The position numbers and the translations under genes are program-made. Shown here piece by piece: positions 1 to 13,562 of a DNA stretch of 64,000 nucleotides. This DNA comes from Curtobacterium pusillum (GTDB lineage: Bacteria; Actinomycetota; Actinomycetes; Actinomycetales; Microbacteriaceae): positions 1 through 64,000 of the forward strand of contig NZ_VDZH01000003.1 in the NCBI RefSeq assembly GCF_007673235.1, read 5' to 3'. Within the stretch, counting starts at the first letter, position 1, and each line of letters begins with the position of its first letter. The notes beneath the pieces were generated by a model. It was not told the origin of the DNA. It worked only from the letters and a program-made list of their open reading frames with translations, and did no database searches.

Positions 1-13
1 AACTCTCCGTAAA
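1..13 (-). rRNA. rrs: 16S rRNA, 5' end only (partial)
   Basis: Read on the minus strand, the left edge ends in TTTTTACGGAGAGTT, the standard actinobacterial 16S 5' end that continues as TGATCCTGGCTCAG. Aligning GAGTT with E. coli 16S positions 9-13 puts the mature 5' end near base 13. Only these few bases are in the window, but the leader and promoters behind them support the call. Confidence 0.85.
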
Positions 14-313
14 AAAATTACAACCAACACTCCGAAGAGCATCAGCGAGTTGATTCTGACTGTTGACTGTCTACTGACAATCTTCAATCCAAAAGGAATT
101 GTCTCCGAACCCACCAGCAAAACTGATGAGTCACGGGGTCAATAAATTGGCATTGACAATGTGCACGCTGTTGAGTTCTCAAGGACCAGACGCACTCCCC
201 ACTCGACCCCGAAAGAGGTTCCGCCAGAGAGGCTTTCGTTCTTGGTTGTGACCACCGGTGTGTCGTCGGACCGTGAAGTCCAGTGGCTCATCCCGTAGGA
301 GAGAACCGGTGGA
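14..313 (-). other. rrn operon 5' leader (pre-16S)
   Basis: This is non-coding transcribed leader between the proximal rrn promoter and 16S. Bases 163-182, read on the minus strand, give TTGAGAACTCAACAGCGTGC, an element widely conserved in actinobacterial rrn leaders. The 160 bases next to 16S are clearly AT-richer than the rest of the window, as expected for an RNase III processing region. The short ORFs over this stretch look like chance. Confidence 0.8.
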
Positions 314-319
314 GTAGTC

Positions 320-348
320 ATCCTAGGCGTCGAAGCGATCCAGCGCAA
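320..348 (-). promoter_or_regulatory. rrn promoter P2 (proximal)
   Basis: On the minus strand: -35 TTGCGC (343-348), an exact 17-base spacer, -10 TAGGAT (320-325). Transcription would start near base 313 and read into the 16S leader. Confidence 0.75.
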
Positions 349-451
349 GGCCAGATCTGAACTTCAGTGGAGGATGGTCCCGCTTGAGGGCCGGCGTGCT
401 CTGGGCTTTCGCTCCAGCCGCTCCGCCGCACCTTTGGGGTGACGAGTAAGA

Positions 452-481
452 ACTATACGCAGCGTTCGGCGGGTGCGCCAA
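452..481 (-). promoter_or_regulatory. rrn promoter P1 (distal)
   Basis: On the minus strand: -35 TTGGCG (476-481), 18-base spacer, -10 TATAGT (452-457). It lies 133 bp upstream of P2, giving the tandem arrangement common for rRNA operons, just after the tyrS terminator. Confidence 0.7.
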
Positions 482-536
482 GACGGGCCACATCCCGGGC
501 GTGTCGCCTTGTGCAACACGTGCCGCCCGAACGCAG

Positions 537-571
537 CGATGCCCGGCTCCCACCTGGGGAACCGGGCATCG
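537..571 (-). terminator. hairpin terminator after tyrS
   Basis: Perfect 10-bp stem CGATGCCCGG/CCGGGCATCG with a 15-base loop, 15 bases after the tyrS stop codon. There is no long U-tract, which is usual for high-GC actinobacteria. It separates tyrS from the rrn promoters. Confidence 0.65.
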
Positions 572-585
572 ACGAGCGGCGACGA

Positions 586-1899
586 TCAGGAGAGCGTCAC
601 GCCGGCGAGGGTCTTCTTGCCACGACGGAGCACGAGCACTCCCCCGGGCAGGGCAAGGTCGGCCAGCGGTGCGGTCGGGTCCTCGGCGCGGGCGTTGTTC
701 ACGTAGACCCCGCCCTGGTCGATCGCCCGTCGGGCCTCACCGAGGGACTTCACGAGTTCGGTGTCGACGAGCGCGCGGGCGACGTCGGCATCGCCGGGCA
801 ACGCCACGGACCCCGGGAGCTCGGCGATCGCCGATCGGAGGGTGTCGGCGTCCAACGCACCGAGGTCACCGTTGCCGAACAGGGCCGCCGAGGCATCGAT
901 CGCCGCCTGAGTCGCCTCGGGTCCGTGCACGACCGCGGTCACCTCGAACGCGAGGGTCCGCTGCGCCTCGCGTCGGAACGGCTCGTCGGCGACGGCCTGC
1001 TCGAGGCGTTCGATCTCGGCGCGTGACAGGAACGTGAACTGCCGCAGTCGGGCGATCACGTCGGCGTCCGCCGTGTTGAGCCAGAACTGGTAGAACGCGT
1101 ACGGCGAGGTCATGTCCGGGTCGAGCCAGATCGCGTTGCCCTCGCTCTTGCCGAACTTCGTGCCGTCTGAGTTCGTGATGAGTGGCGTCCCGAGCGCGTG
1201 CACCGTGGACCCCTCGGTGCGCCGGATGAGCTCCGTTCCCGAGGTCAGGTTCCCCCACTGGTCGGACCCGCCGGTCTGCAGGGTGCACCCGTACTGCAGG
1301 AACAGTTCGCGGTAGTCCAGGCCCTGCAGGATCTGGTAGCTGAACTCGGTGTAGCTGATCCCTGCGTCGGAGTTCAGCCGTGCGGCGACGGCGTCCTTCT
1401 TCAGCATCGAGTTCACCCGGAAGTACTTGCCGATGTCGCGCAGGAAGTCGATCGCGGACAGCGGTGCAGTCCAGTCGAGGTTGTTCACGAGCCGGACGCC
1501 GTTCTCGCCGTCGGGACTGAGGAACCGGGACACCTGCCCCTGCAGGCGCGTCACCCACTCCCCCACGGTCTCGCGGGTGTTCAGCGTGCGTTCCGCCGTC
1601 GGTCGCGGATCTCCGATGAGTCCTGTGGACCCGCCGACCAGGGCGAGCGGCTTGTGTCCGGCCAGCTGGATGCGGCGCATCGTGAGCAGCTGCAGCAGGT
1701 TGCCACAGTGCAGGGACGCAGCCGTCGGGTCGAAGCCGCAGTAGTACGTGATCGGCTCGCCGTCGAGGGCCTCCTTGAGTGCCGTCTCGTCGGTGGAGAC
1801 GTGCACCAGATCGCGCCAGCGCAGTTCGTCCCAGACCGAGGCGAAGGTCGGGTCGTTCTGCTGGCGCGTCAGGACATCGTGAGCGGATTCACTGGACAC
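586..1899 (-). CDS. tyrS: tyrosyl-tRNA synthetase
   Basis: Class I aminoacyl-tRNA synthetase that charges tRNA-Tyr in the cytoplasm. The 437-aa product has the full bacterial TyrRS length. The HIGH-type signature is HCGN at residues 64-67 and the KMSKS-type loop is KFGKS at 248-252. A C-terminal S4-like RNA-binding region (LGEARRAIDQGGVYVNN) follows. The ATG start gives the expected N-terminus. It is the last gene before the rRNA operon and has its own terminator. The mpg-tyrS neighbourhood matches other actinobacteria such as M. tuberculosis. Confidence 0.97.
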   Translation of the reverse strand: MSSESAHDVLTRQQNDPTFASVWDELRWRDLVHVSTDETALKEALDGEPITYYCGFDPTAASLHCGNLLQLLTMRRIQLAGHKPLALVGGSTGLIGDPRPTAERTLNTRETVGEWVTRLQGQVSRFLSPDGENGVRLVNNLDWTAPLSAIDFLRDIGKYFRVNSMLKKDAVAARLNSDAGISYTEFSYQILQGLDYRELFLQYGCTLQTGGSDQWGNLTSGTELIRRTEGSTVHALGTPLITNSDGTKFGKSEGNAIWLDPDMTSPYAFYQFWLNTADADVIARLRQFTFLSRAEIERLEQAVADEPFRREAQRTLAFEVTAVVHGPEATQAAIDASAALFGNGDLGALDADTLRSAIAELPGSVALPGDADVARALVDTELVKSLGEARRAIDQGGVYVNNARAEDPTAPLADLALPGGVLVLRRGKKTLAGVTLS

Positions 1900-1944
1900 C
1901 CAGCCATCGTAGCGGCGAGCGAGGGCCTGGAGGCGCGGTGCGGT

Positions 1945-2007
1945 CTGGGCCCACGCCGCCGGTTCCGGCGCGACGCGCCAGCGGCGGGCCGGCCGTGCCG
2001 GTGGGGA
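1945..2007. repeat. 63-bp intergenic repeat, copy 1
   Basis: The 63 bases between mpg and tyrS recur at 53764-53826 in the same orientation, with about 60 of 63 identical by eye. The left flank (1926-1938) carries the dispersed motif CTGGAGGCGCGG. The element is GC-rich with internal inverted repeats and could act as a processing or termination structure downstream of mpg. Confidence 0.75.
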
Positions 2008-5419
<3,412 letters not shown>

Positions 5420-5434
5420 TTCGGTCTCCCTCGG

Positions 5435-6400
5435 TCAGACGGTGGCCGTTGCGACCGGCGTCGGTGCAACGCCAGCGGTGTTCGCGGCCAGGAGCCAGGC
5501 GAGCAGGGCCTTCTGGGCGTGCAGACGGTTCTCCGCCTCGTCCCAGATGATGCTCCGCGGGCCGTCGATGACCTCGGCGGTCACCTCGAAACCCCGGTCG
5601 GCGGGCAGGCAGTGCATGAACACGGCGTCGTCCGCGGCGTGCGCCATCAGGGCGTCGTCCACGCGGTAGCCGTTGAAGGTGTCGAGCCGCGCCTGCTTCT
5701 CGTCCTCCTTGCCCATCGACACCCACGTGTCGGTGACGACGACGTCCGCACCGGCGACCGCGGCGACCGGGTCGGTCACGACGAGGACCGAACCGCCGGT
5801 CTCGGCAGCGCGGCGCTCGGCGTCCGCCACCACGGCGGCGGCCGGGGAGAACTCGGCGGGAGCGGCGACGCGGACGTGCATGCCCGCCGTCGCTCCGGCG
5901 AGCAGGTACGACTGCGCCATGTTGCTCGCACCGTCGCCGATGAACGCGACCGTCTGGCCGGCGAGGGCGCCGCGGTGTTCGCGGATCGTGAGGAGGTCGG
6001 CGAGCAGCTGGCACGGGTGGAAGTCGTCCGACAGCGCGTTCACCACGGGGACCGACGTGTTCGCGGCCATCTCCTCGAGCCCGGCCTGGCCGTAGGTGCG
6101 CCAGACGATCGCGGACACCATGCGCTCGAGCACGCGGGCGGTGTCGGACGGGGTCTCCTTGCCGCCGAGCTGGCTGTTCGCCGTCGAGATGATCAGCGGG
6201 CTGCCGCCGAGGTCGGAGATCCCGACGTGGAACGACACCCGCGTGCGGGTCGACGACTTGTCGAAGATCACCGCGACGCTCTGCGGGCCGGCGAGGGGCT
6301 TCGCTCCCCAGCGGTCGGCCTTCATCTGCTCGGCGATGTCGAGGATCGCGGACTGCTCGGCCTGGCTCAGGTCGTCGTCCCGGAGGAAGTGGCGGGTCAT
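5435..6400 (-). CDS. argF: ornithine carbamoyltransferase
   Basis: Converts ornithine and carbamoyl phosphate to citrulline. The 321-aa product has the carbamoyl-phosphate motif STRTR (about residues 50-54), the DFHPCQ segment, and the ornithine-loop HCLPA near the C-terminus. The ATG overlaps the argD stop as ATGA, implying translational coupling. Confidence 0.96.
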   Translation of the reverse strand: MTRHFLRDDDLSQAEQSAILDIAEQMKADRWGAKPLAGPQSVAVIFDKSSTRTRVSFHVGISDLGGSPLIISTANSQLGGKETPSDTARVLERMVSAIVWRTYGQAGLEEMAANTSVPVVNALSDDFHPCQLLADLLTIREHRGALAGQTVAFIGDGASNMAQSYLLAGATAGMHVRVAAPAEFSPAAAVVADAERRAAETGGSVLVVTDPVAAVAGADVVVTDTWVSMGKEDEKQARLDTFNGYRVDDALMAHAADDAVFMHCLPADRGFEVTAEVIDGPRSIIWDEAENRLHAQKALLAWLLAANTAGVAPTPVATATV

Positions 6401-7665
6401 GCGGAGGTCTCCTGAGTGGCGGTGCCCTGGTCGTCGGCTGCGTGCTCGGCAGCGGCGTGCTCGGCAGCGACCGCGGCGAGGCTCTCGGCGAGGATCGATA
6501 CGAACTCGTCGATCTCGGCGTCGGACACGATGAGCGGGGGCGCGATGCGCAGGCTCGACTCGTTCGGGGCGTTGATGATGAGGCCGCGCTCGAGTGCGGC
6601 CGCGTTGACGGCCGCGCCGATCGGGCCGGCCAGGCCGACACCGATGAGCAGGCCGGTGCCGCGGACCTCCTCCACCAGCGGCGACGCGATCCCGGCGATG
6701 CCCGCACGGATACGCTCGCCCTTGGTGACGGCTCCGGCGACGAGGTCGGCACGCTCGATCTCGGCGAGCACGGCGTTCGCCACACGGGTGCCGAGCGGGT
6801 TGCCGCCGAAGGTGGACCCGTGCTGTCCGGCTGAGAACAGGTCGGACGCCCAGCCGAACGTGACGAGTGCGCCGATCGGGAAGCCGCCGGCGATGCCCTT
6901 GGCGATGGTGATGGCGTCCGGCGTGAACCCGTGCCCCTGGTACGTGAACCAGTTGCCGGTCCGGCCGACACCCGTCTGGATCTCGTCGAGGATCAGGAGC
7001 GCACCGTGCTCCTCCGTGAGGCGACGGGCGGCCAGCAGGAACCCCTCGGGCAGGTCGACGACGCCGGCCTCGCCCTTGATCGGCTCGACGATGAGCGCGG
7101 CGACGGTGTCGTCGATCGCGCCTTCGAGCGCGTCGACCGTGGAGTCGATGTGCTCGACGCCCGGGACCATCGGCAGGAAGTCCTCCTGCAGCGCGGGCTT
7201 GCCGGTGAGCGCGAGCGCGCCCATCGTGCGCCCGTGGAAGCCCTGCTTCAACGCGAGGATCCGGGTCTTCCGACCGTCGGCACCGCGGTTGAGCCGCGAG
7301 AGCTTGAAGGCGGCCTCGTTCGCCTCTGCTCCGGAGTTGCCGAAGTAGACGCGGCCGGCCTCGCCCGCACCCGTGATGCGCTTGAGGCGTTCGGCGAGCT
7401 CGAGCTGCGGCGGCGTCGCGAAGTAGTTCGACACGTGCACGAGCTTCGCGGCCTGGTCGCTGATCGCCTCGACCAACGCGGGGTGCGCGTGACCGAGGGA
7501 GTTGACGGCGATGCCGGCGAGGAAGTCGAGGTACTCGTTGCCGTCGACGTCCCAGACGCGGCAGCCCTGCCCGCGCTCGAGCATGATCTTCGGCGGGGTC
7601 AGGGATCGCATGAGCGACGCCCCGAACCGGTCGTTCCAGGTCTCGGTCTGCGTCTCGGTGCTCAC
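6397..7665 (-). CDS. argD: acetylornithine aminotransferase
   Basis: PLP enzyme that converts N-acetylglutamate semialdehyde to N-acetylornithine. The 422-aa product has LDEIQTGVGRTG with the conserved Asp/Gln of class III aminotransferases and the PLP-lysine context TIAKGIAGGFPIGA. The GTG at 7665 (VSTETQTETW) overlaps the argB stop as GTGA; the longer open frame is read-through into argB. The last 25 residues are an Ala/Glu-rich tail. Confidence 0.95.
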   Translation of the reverse strand: MSTETQTETWNDRFGASLMRSLTPPKIMLERGQGCRVWDVDGNEYLDFLAGIAVNSLGHAHPALVEAISDQAAKLVHVSNYFATPPQLELAERLKRITGAGEAGRVYFGNSGAEANEAAFKLSRLNRGADGRKTRILALKQGFHGRTMGALALTGKPALQEDFLPMVPGVEHIDSTVDALEGAIDDTVAALIVEPIKGEAGVVDLPEGFLLAARRLTEEHGALLILDEIQTGVGRTGNWFTYQGHGFTPDAITIAKGIAGGFPIGALVTFGWASDLFSAGQHGSTFGGNPLGTRVANAVLAEIERADLVAGAVTKGERIRAGIAGIASPLVEEVRGTGLLIGVGLAGPIGAAVNAAALERGLIINAPNESSLRIAPPLIVSDAEIDEFVSILAESLAAVAAEHAAAEHAADDQGTATQETSA

Positions 7666-8699
7666 TGCTGCTGTCCCTTCTCGGTCGTGCTGGCCACGTG
7701 TTGGCCGGTGGTGCTGGTCGTCGACGGTGCTGCGACGCGTCGGCCGATCTCGGCGTGCGTCATCTGGTTCTCGGTTCGTCGGCTCGGGTCCGGGATCACC
7801 TCGGTGCCCGCGCCGCGCAGGGTGAAGACCTCGAGGAGGATCGAGTGCGGGATCCGACCGTCGATGATCGTCGCGCCGCCGACCCCACCGACCACGGCGT
7901 CGAGGCACGCGGTCATCTTCGGGATCATCCCCGACTCGAGCGACGGCAGCAGGGCGCGGAGTTCCTCGACGGCGATGAGGTCGACGATGGAGTCGCGGTC
8001 CGGCCAGTTCCGGTACAGCCCGGGGACGTCGGTGAGCATCATGAGCTTCGACGCCTTGAGCGCGATCGCGAGCGCCCCGGCGGCCGCGTCGGCGTTCACG
8101 TTGAGTGCCTGGTCCGGGTGGGCGTCGTCGATGGCGATGCTCGACACCACCGGGATGCGGCCGGCCTCGATCGCGGCGAGTACGCCGGAGGGGTCGACGT
8201 GCGTGATGTCGCCGACGTGACCGAGGTCGAAGTGCTCGCCGTCGACGACGACGCCCTTCTTCTCGCCGGTGAACAGCGAGCCGCCGTCCCCGAACACCCC
8301 GACCGCCAGGCCGTCGCCGTGCTCGTTCATCAGGTCGACGATCTCGCGGTTGACCTCGCCGGCGAGCACGTCGCGGACGACCGTGATCGCCTCGGTCGTG
8401 GTCACGCGGTAGCCGCCGCGGAACTCGGACGCGATGCCCTGTTCCTTCAGCGCCGCCGAGATCTGCGGGCCACCACCGTGCACGACCACGGGGTGCAGGC
8501 CGGCGTACCGGAGGTAGACCATGTCCTCGGCGAACGCGCGCTTGAGGTCCTCGTTCACCATGGCGTTGCCGCCGAACTTGATGACGACGATCTTGCCCGA
8601 GAACCGCTTCAGCCACGGCAGGGACTCGATGAGGGTCGCGGCCTTGACGGTCGCGAGCTCGTGCTCTTCTTCCTTCGAGAGGATGCTGTCGTCGGCCAT
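7662..8699 (-). CDS. argB: acetylglutamate kinase
   Basis: Phosphorylates N-acetylglutamate, usually the arginine-inhibited step. The amino-acid kinase core is clear: IKFGGNAM near residue 40, VVVHGGGPQI near 72, and a C-terminal TDVPGLY segment. At 345 aa it is longer than the usual 290-300 aa. After VFTLRGAGTEVIPD there is a roughly 45-residue low-complexity Ser/Thr/Gln-rich tail with no obvious domain. Its start overlaps the argJ stop (TGATG). Confidence 0.95.
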   Translation of the reverse strand: MADDSILSKEEEHELATVKAATLIESLPWLKRFSGKIVVIKFGGNAMVNEDLKRAFAEDMVYLRYAGLHPVVVHGGGPQISAALKEQGIASEFRGGYRVTTTEAITVVRDVLAGEVNREIVDLMNEHGDGLAVGVFGDGGSLFTGEKKGVVVDGEHFDLGHVGDITHVDPSGVLAAIEAGRIPVVSSIAIDDAHPDQALNVNADAAAGALAIALKASKLMMLTDVPGLYRNWPDRDSIVDLIAVEELRALLPSLESGMIPKMTACLDAVVGGVGGATIIDGRIPHSILLEVFTLRGAGTEVIPDPSRRTENQMTHAEIGRRVAAPSTTSTTGQHVASTTEKGQQQ

Positions 8700-9898
8700 C
8701 AGCTGGAGTACGCGCTGTTCTCGTGGACGTAGTCGTGCGTGAGGTCGTTCGTCAGGATCGTCGCCGAGAACGGTCCGACCCCGAGGTCGATGAGCACGTC
8801 GGTGTCACGCGGTGTCAGGTCGACGCTGTCGCTCGGCTGGTCCGGCGCCCCGGCGTGGCAGACGCGGACCCCGTTCATCGAGACGTCGACCGCGTACGGG
8901 TCGAAGTCGGCGTCCGTGGTGCCGATCGCGGCGAGCACCCGGCCCCAGTTGGGGTCGTTGCCGAAGACCGCGGCCTTGAACAGGTTGTTGCGGGCGACGC
9001 TGCGGCCGACCGTCACGGCGTCGTCCTCGGTCGCGGCGTTCACGACGTGGATCGCGATGTCGTGGCTGGCACCCTCGGCGTCCTGCTGCAGCTGCCGAGC
9101 GAGGTCCGCGCAGACGGCGGTCAGGGCTTCCTGGAAGTCACCGACCTCCGGTGTGACGCCGCTCGCGCCGGAGGACAGCAGCACCACCGTGTCGTTCGTC
9201 GACATGCAGCCGTCCGAGTCGACCCGGTCGAAGGTGACACGGGTGGCGGCGCGGAGTGCCTGGTCGAGCTCGTCCGAGCCGACCACGGCGTCCGTGGTGA
9301 TCACCACGAGCATCGTCGCGAGTCCGGGGGCGAGCATGCCCGCGCCCTTCGCCATCCCGCCGACGGTCCAGCCGTCCTCGGTCACGACGGACTGCTTCGG
9401 CTTCGTGTCGGTGGTCATGATCGCGGTCGCAGCGTCCGGACCGCCGTCGGCCGACAGCGCCGCACTCGCGAGGTCGACACCCTTGAGCACGTTGTCGCGG
9501 AACGCCTGGTCACCGACACCGATGAGGCCGGTCGAGCAGACGACGACGTCGCCGGCGCCGATGCCGAGCGCCTCACCGACCGCCTCGGCCGTCATGTGCG
9601 TGGTCTGGAACCCGAACGGACCGGTGAAGCAGTTCGCACCGCCGGAGTTCAGGACGACCGCACGGGCCACGCCGTCACCGACGGCCTGACGCGACCAGAT
9701 GACGGGGTGTGCCTGTGCACGGTTGCTGGTGAAGACCGCCGCCACGGCGGCGTCGGGTCCGTCGTTCACCACGAGGGCCACGTCGGGCTTGCCGCTCGTC
9801 TTGAGTCCGGCGGTCACGCCGGCTGCGCGGAACCCCGCTGCCGCGGTGACGCCCTGGAGGCCCGACTCGCTCTGGGTGGTCTGGCTTGCGTCGGTCAC
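8699..9898 (-). CDS. argJ: bifunctional ornithine acetyltransferase / N-acetylglutamate synthase
   Basis: Recycles the acetyl group from N-acetylornithine to glutamate. The 399-aa precursor has the self-cleavage motif [14 protein letters not shown]; cleavage before the Thr of ATML would yield alpha and beta chains and expose the nucleophile. The GTG at 9898 ([10 protein letters not shown]) overlaps the argC stop as GTGA. Presence of ArgJ makes this the cyclic acetyl pathway. Confidence 0.95.
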   Translation of the reverse strand: MTDASQTTQSESGLQGVTAAAGFRAAGVTAGLKTSGKPDVALVVNDGPDAAVAAVFTSNRAQAHPVIWSRQAVGDGVARAVVLNSGGANCFTGPFGFQTTHMTAEAVGEALGIGAGDVVVCSTGLIGVGDQAFRDNVLKGVDLASAALSADGGPDAATAIMTTDTKPKQSVVTEDGWTVGGMAKGAGMLAPGLATMLVVITTDAVVGSDELDQALRAATRVTFDRVDSDGCMSTNDTVVLLSSGASGVTPEVGDFQEALTAVCADLARQLQQDAEGASHDIAIHVVNAATEDDAVTVGRSVARNNLFKAAVFGNDPNWGRVLAAIGTTDADFDPYAVDVSMNGVRVCHAGAPDQPSDSVDLTPRDTDVLIDLGVGPFSATILTNDLTHDYVHENSAYSS

Positions 9899-10992
9899 GG
9901 GGCGACTCCGTCCACGCTGAGGCCGAGGGTCTCCGGGAAGCCCAGGGCGATGTTCGTCGACTGGACCGCGGCACCGGCGGTGCCCTTGGCCAGGTTGTCG
10001 AGGGCGCTCACCGCGACGACGCGGCCGGCAGCCTCGTCGACCGCGACGCCGACCAGGGCCGTGTTCGCACCGATGGTGTCGGCGACCCGGGGGAACTCGC
10101 CCTCGGGCAGCAGGTGCACGAAGGGTTCGTCGGCGTAGGCCTGCTCCCAGGCGAGCCGGACGTCGCGGGCGCTCACACCGGGGGCGAGCTTCGCCGTCGT
10201 CGTCGCGAGGATGCCGCGGGACATCGGGACGAGGACCGGCGTGAACGAGATCGTCACGTCGGACGCACCGGCGACGACGAGGTTCTGCTGGATCTCCGGG
10301 ATGTGCCGGTGCTTGCCGCCCACCGCGTACGCGCTCGCGGAGCCCATGATCTCGGACGCCAGGTAGGTGTTCGCGAGCTTCTTGCCGGCGCCGCTCGGGC
10401 CGACGCTCAGCACGGCCACGATGTCGTCCGACTCGACCAGTCCGGCCTGGATGCCCGGCTGGATGCCGAGCGTCACCGCGGTCACGTTGCACCCGGGGAC
10501 GGCGATCCGCTTCGTGCCGACCAGCGCCGAGCGCTGCCGACTCTGCGCCTGGATGTCGTCGACGTCACGCCACTCGTCCGCCGACCCCGGGGTGGGTGCG
10601 GCGAGCAGGAGTTCGGGGAGGCCGTAGGTCCACGCGACGTGGTAGTCGCCGCCGTAGAACGCTTCCCACGCAGCCGGGTCCGTCAGCCGGTGGTCCGCGC
10701 CGCAGTCCACGACGAGCGTGTCGTCGCCGAGCTCCGCGGTGATCGCCCCGGACTGCCCGTGCGGCAGCGCGAGGAAGACCACGTCGTGTCCGCGCAGGGT
10801 CTCCGCCGTCGTCTTCTCGAGGGTCAGGTGCGACAGCGAACGGAGGTGCGGCTGCGTCGCGATCAACGGCTGTCCGGCGTTCGAGAACGCCGTCACCGTC
10901 CTGACGTCGAACTCGGGATGGGCGGAGAGCACGCGCAGGAGCTCACCGCCCGCGTAGCCGGAGGCTCCCGCCACGGCGACGGATACGGACAT
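9895..10992 (-). CDS. argC: N-acetyl-gamma-glutamyl-phosphate reductase
   Basis: NADPH-dependent reduction of acetylglutamyl phosphate. The 365-aa product has the Rossmann motif [12 protein letters not shown] at residues 9-20 and the catalytic-Cys segment [11 protein letters not shown]. It is the first gene of the arg operon. Its ATG is preceded by AAAGGTGG as ribosome-binding site. The 77 bp up to pheT show no ARG box that I can recognise, so regulation is unclear. Confidence 0.96.
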   Translation of the reverse strand: MSVSVAVAGASGYAGGELLRVLSAHPEFDVRTVTAFSNAGQPLIATQPHLRSLSHLTLEKTTAETLRGHDVVFLALPHGQSGAITAELGDDTLVVDCGADHRLTDPAAWEAFYGGDYHVAWTYGLPELLLAAPTPGSADEWRDVDDIQAQSRQRSALVGTKRIAVPGCNVTAVTLGIQPGIQAGLVESDDIVAVLSVGPSGAGKKLANTYLASEIMGSASAYAVGGKHRHIPEIQQNLVVAGASDVTISFTPVLVPMSRGILATTTAKLAPGVSARDVRLAWEQAYADEPFVHLLPEGEFPRVADTIGANTALVGVAVDEAAGRVVAVSALDNLAKGTAGAAVQSTNIALGFPETLGLSVDGVAP

Positions 10993-11069
10993 GGGATTCC
11001 ACCTTTGGTCGGACTGGTCGTCGAGAGAGTCGGAGGCGGCGGCCCCGGGCGGTGCTGGTCCCGATGGGA

Positions 11070-13562
11070 TCAGTCGCGCAGGGTCGCCCCGAATCGCTCG
11101 CCGGCACGTCGGACGGCGCCGTCACGGGCCTCGGAGGCCTCGGCAGCGGTCAGCGTGCGGTCCGTGGCACGGAAGCGCAGGGCGAACGTCAGGGACTTCT
11201 GTCCCTCGTCCACGCCCGTGCCCCGGTAGTCGTCCACGAGCCGAGCATACTCCAAGAGGTCTCCGGCACCAGCCCGGACCGCATCCAGTACTTCGCCCGC
11301 CGGTACGTCGGAACCCACCACGAGGGAGAGGTCCTGCGTCGCCGCCGGATAGGACACGATCGGTGCCACCGACACCAGCTCCGGTGCCGCGGCCACGAGG
11401 GCGTCGAGGTCGAGTTCGACGACGGCGACCACGCGCGGCAGGACTGCGGCCTCGGTCAGCTCGGGCAGCAGTTCGCCCGCGACGCCGACGACCGTGTCGC
11501 CCACGAGGAGCGACGCCGCGCGCCCCGGGTGCAGGGACGGGTGCGTCGTCTGCGCCACGGTCAGCTCGACGCCGACCGCCCAGGCGACGGTGCGGGCCAC
11601 GTCGAGCGCGTCCGCGATGCCGTACGGCTCCGGCTGGACGCCGGGCTGCCTCACGACGCGGTTGCCGGTGAGCAGTGCGGACACGTGGAACGGCTGCGGC
11701 GGCAGGGCGGCGTCGAGCGCAGCAAGGGTCTCGCGGTCCGGCAGGGTGCCACCGGCCGGGACCGTGTCCGTGCCGAGCGTGACGCCCTGCACCGGCAGGA
11801 ACACCCGCGAGGTCTCGTAGAGCGCGACGTCGACGAGCCCGCGCGACACGTTCCGCCGAGCAGCGTCCACCAGCGCCGGGAGGCCGCTGCGGCGGAGCAG
11901 GCTCTGCTCGCTGTCGAGGGCGTTCGCGAGCACCACGCTCGGACCGCCGTCCGGGTCGATCCCCGGGTAGGCGTCCTGCGTTGTCTGCGAGACGAACGGC
12001 GCGGTCACGGCCTCGACGAGTCCGTCCGCGGCCAGCGCGGCGGCGACGCGGCGGCGTGCCTGCTGGTGCCCGGTCAGACCGCGGCCGGGCGGGGCGACCG
12101 GCAGGACGCTCGGGATGCGGTCGTAGCCGACGATGCGCGCGACTTCCTCGACGAGGGTGGTGTCGTCGGTGAGGTCCTGACGCCAGGTCGGCGGGGTCAC
12201 GGCGAGGAGCGCTCCGTCGACGTCGACCGTCGCGCCGATCGCGCGGAGGGTGTCGATGACCTCGGCGTCGGTGTACTCGACGCCGATCATCTCGGCCGGG
12301 CGCGACAGCCGCATGGACACGGCCGGTCGCGACGTGGTGTCGACGAGCGTCGAGCCGAGCGCGTCGGCCGTGCCGCCCGCGAGCTCGACGAGGAGCTCGA
12401 CGGCACGGTTCGCGGCGGCCTCGGCGACGAGCGGGTCGACGCCACGCTCGAAGCGACGGGACGCCTCGCTCGGGAGCTTGTGACGACGGGCCGTGCGGGC
12501 GATCGAGACCTGGTCGAAGCCGGCTGCCTCGATCAGGACGTCGGTCGTGCCGTCGGAGATCTCGGTGCGGGCGCCACCCATGACGCCGGCGAGTCCCACG
12601 GGACCCTGGTCGTCGGTGATGACGAGGTCCTCCGGGTCGAGCGTCCGCGTCACGTCGTCGAGGGTCGTCAGGGTCTCGCCCGCTGCGGCACGGCGGACCC
12701 CGAGGCCGCCCTGGACCTTCGCCAGGTCGTACCCGTGCAGGGGCTGACCGAGCTCGAACATGACGTAGTTCGTGATGTCGACGGGGAGCGAGATCGAGCG
12801 CACGCCCGCGAGGGCGAGGCGGGACACCATCCACGCCGGTGTCTTCACCGTCGGGTCGATGCCGCGGACGACACGGGTGACGAACGTCGTCGCACCGACA
12901 CGGCCACGGATCGGGGCGCGGTCGTCGATCGTGACGGCGAATCCCTCGGCGCCGCGGGGCGTGACGCGGTCGACGGGGTCGTGGAAGCTCGCACCGGTGG
13001 CGTGCGCGTACTCGCGGGCGACCCCGCGCATGCTCAGCACGTAGCCGCGGTCCGGCGTGACGTTGATCTCGACCGCGGCGTCGTCCAGGCCGAGGAGCGC
13101 GATGGCGTCCTGGCCGACCTCGGGCTCCATGCCGAGGTCGGCGAAACGGAGGATGCCGTCGTGCTCGTCACCGAGGCCGAGCTCGCGCGCCGAGGCGATC
13201 ATGCCGTCGGACACGTGCCCGTAGGTCCTGCGGGCGGCGATCGGGAACGGCCCGGGGAGCACCGCGCCGGGCAGCGTCACGACGACGAGGTCGCCCACGT
13301 CGAAGTTGTGCGCACCGCACACGATGCCACGGGGTTCGGGCTCGCCGACGTCGACCTGGCACCAGTTGATCGTCTTGCCGTTCTTCTGCGGCTCGGGGTC
13401 GCGCTCGAGCACGCGGCCGACGACGATCGGACCGGTGAGGTCGTAGGTGTGGACGTCCTCTTCCTCGAAGCCCACCGACACGAGCGCCGCGTGGACGTGC
13501 TCGAGGGTGACGTCGTCGGGGAGGTCGACGGACTCGCCGAGCCAACGGAGTGGGACGCGCAT
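11070..13562 (-). CDS. pheT: phenylalanyl-tRNA synthetase beta subunit
   Basis: Partner of PheS in the (alpha-beta)2 enzyme that charges tRNA-Phe. The 830-aa product has the full domain order: an N-terminal tRNA-binding (EMAP-like) domain around [12 protein letters not shown]3/B4 editing region, B5, and a C-terminal ferredoxin-fold anticodon-binding domain. The ATG shares a base with the pheS stop (TGATG), so subunit synthesis is probably coupled. Confidence 0.97.
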   Translation of the reverse strand: MRVPLRWLGESVDLPDDVTLEHVHAALVSVGFEEEDVHTYDLTGPIVVGRVLERDPEPQKNGKTINWCQVDVGEPEPRGIVCGAHNFDVGDLVVVTLPGAVLPGPFPIAARRTYGHVSDGMIASARELGLGDEHDGILRFADLGMEPEVGQDAIALLGLDDAAVEINVTPDRGYVLSMRGVAREYAHATGASFHDPVDRVTPRGAEGFAVTIDDRAPIRGRVGATTFVTRVVRGIDPTVKTPAWMVSRLALAGVRSISLPVDITNYVMFELGQPLHGYDLAKVQGGLGVRRAAAGETLTTLDDVTRTLDPEDLVITDDQGPVGLAGVMGGARTEISDGTTDVLIEAAGFDQVSIARTARRHKLPSEASRRFERGVDPLVAEAAANRAVELLVELAGGTADALGSTLVDTTSRPAVSMRLSRPAEMIGVEYTDAEVIDTLRAIGATVDVDGALLAVTPPTWRQDLTDDTTLVEEVARIVGYDRIPSVLPVAPPGRGLTGHQQARRRVAAALAADGLVEAVTAPFVSQTTQDAYPGIDPDGGPSVVLANALDSEQSLLRRSGLPALVDAARRNVSRGLVDVALYETSRVFLPVQGVTLGTDTVPAGGTLPDRETLAALDAALPPQPFHVSALLTGNRVVRQPGVQPEPYGIADALDVARTVAWAVGVELTVAQTTHPSLHPGRAASLLVGDTVVGVAGELLPELTEAAVLPRVVAVVELDLDALVAAAPELVSVAPIVSYPAATQDLSLVVGSDVPAGEVLDAVRAGAGDLLEYARLVDDYRGTGVDEGQKSLTFALRFRATDRTLTAAEASEARDGAVRRAGERFGATLRD

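Noticed and set aside
139-553. Two short minus-strand frames in the rrn leader
   Set aside because: They overlap the promoters, leader and tyrS terminator and have no recognisable features.
10993-11069. ARG box or riboswitch upstream of argC
   Set aside because: The 77-bp spacer shows only a ribosome-binding site and GC-rich sequence; no AT-rich 18-bp palindrome or riboswitch core could be identified.
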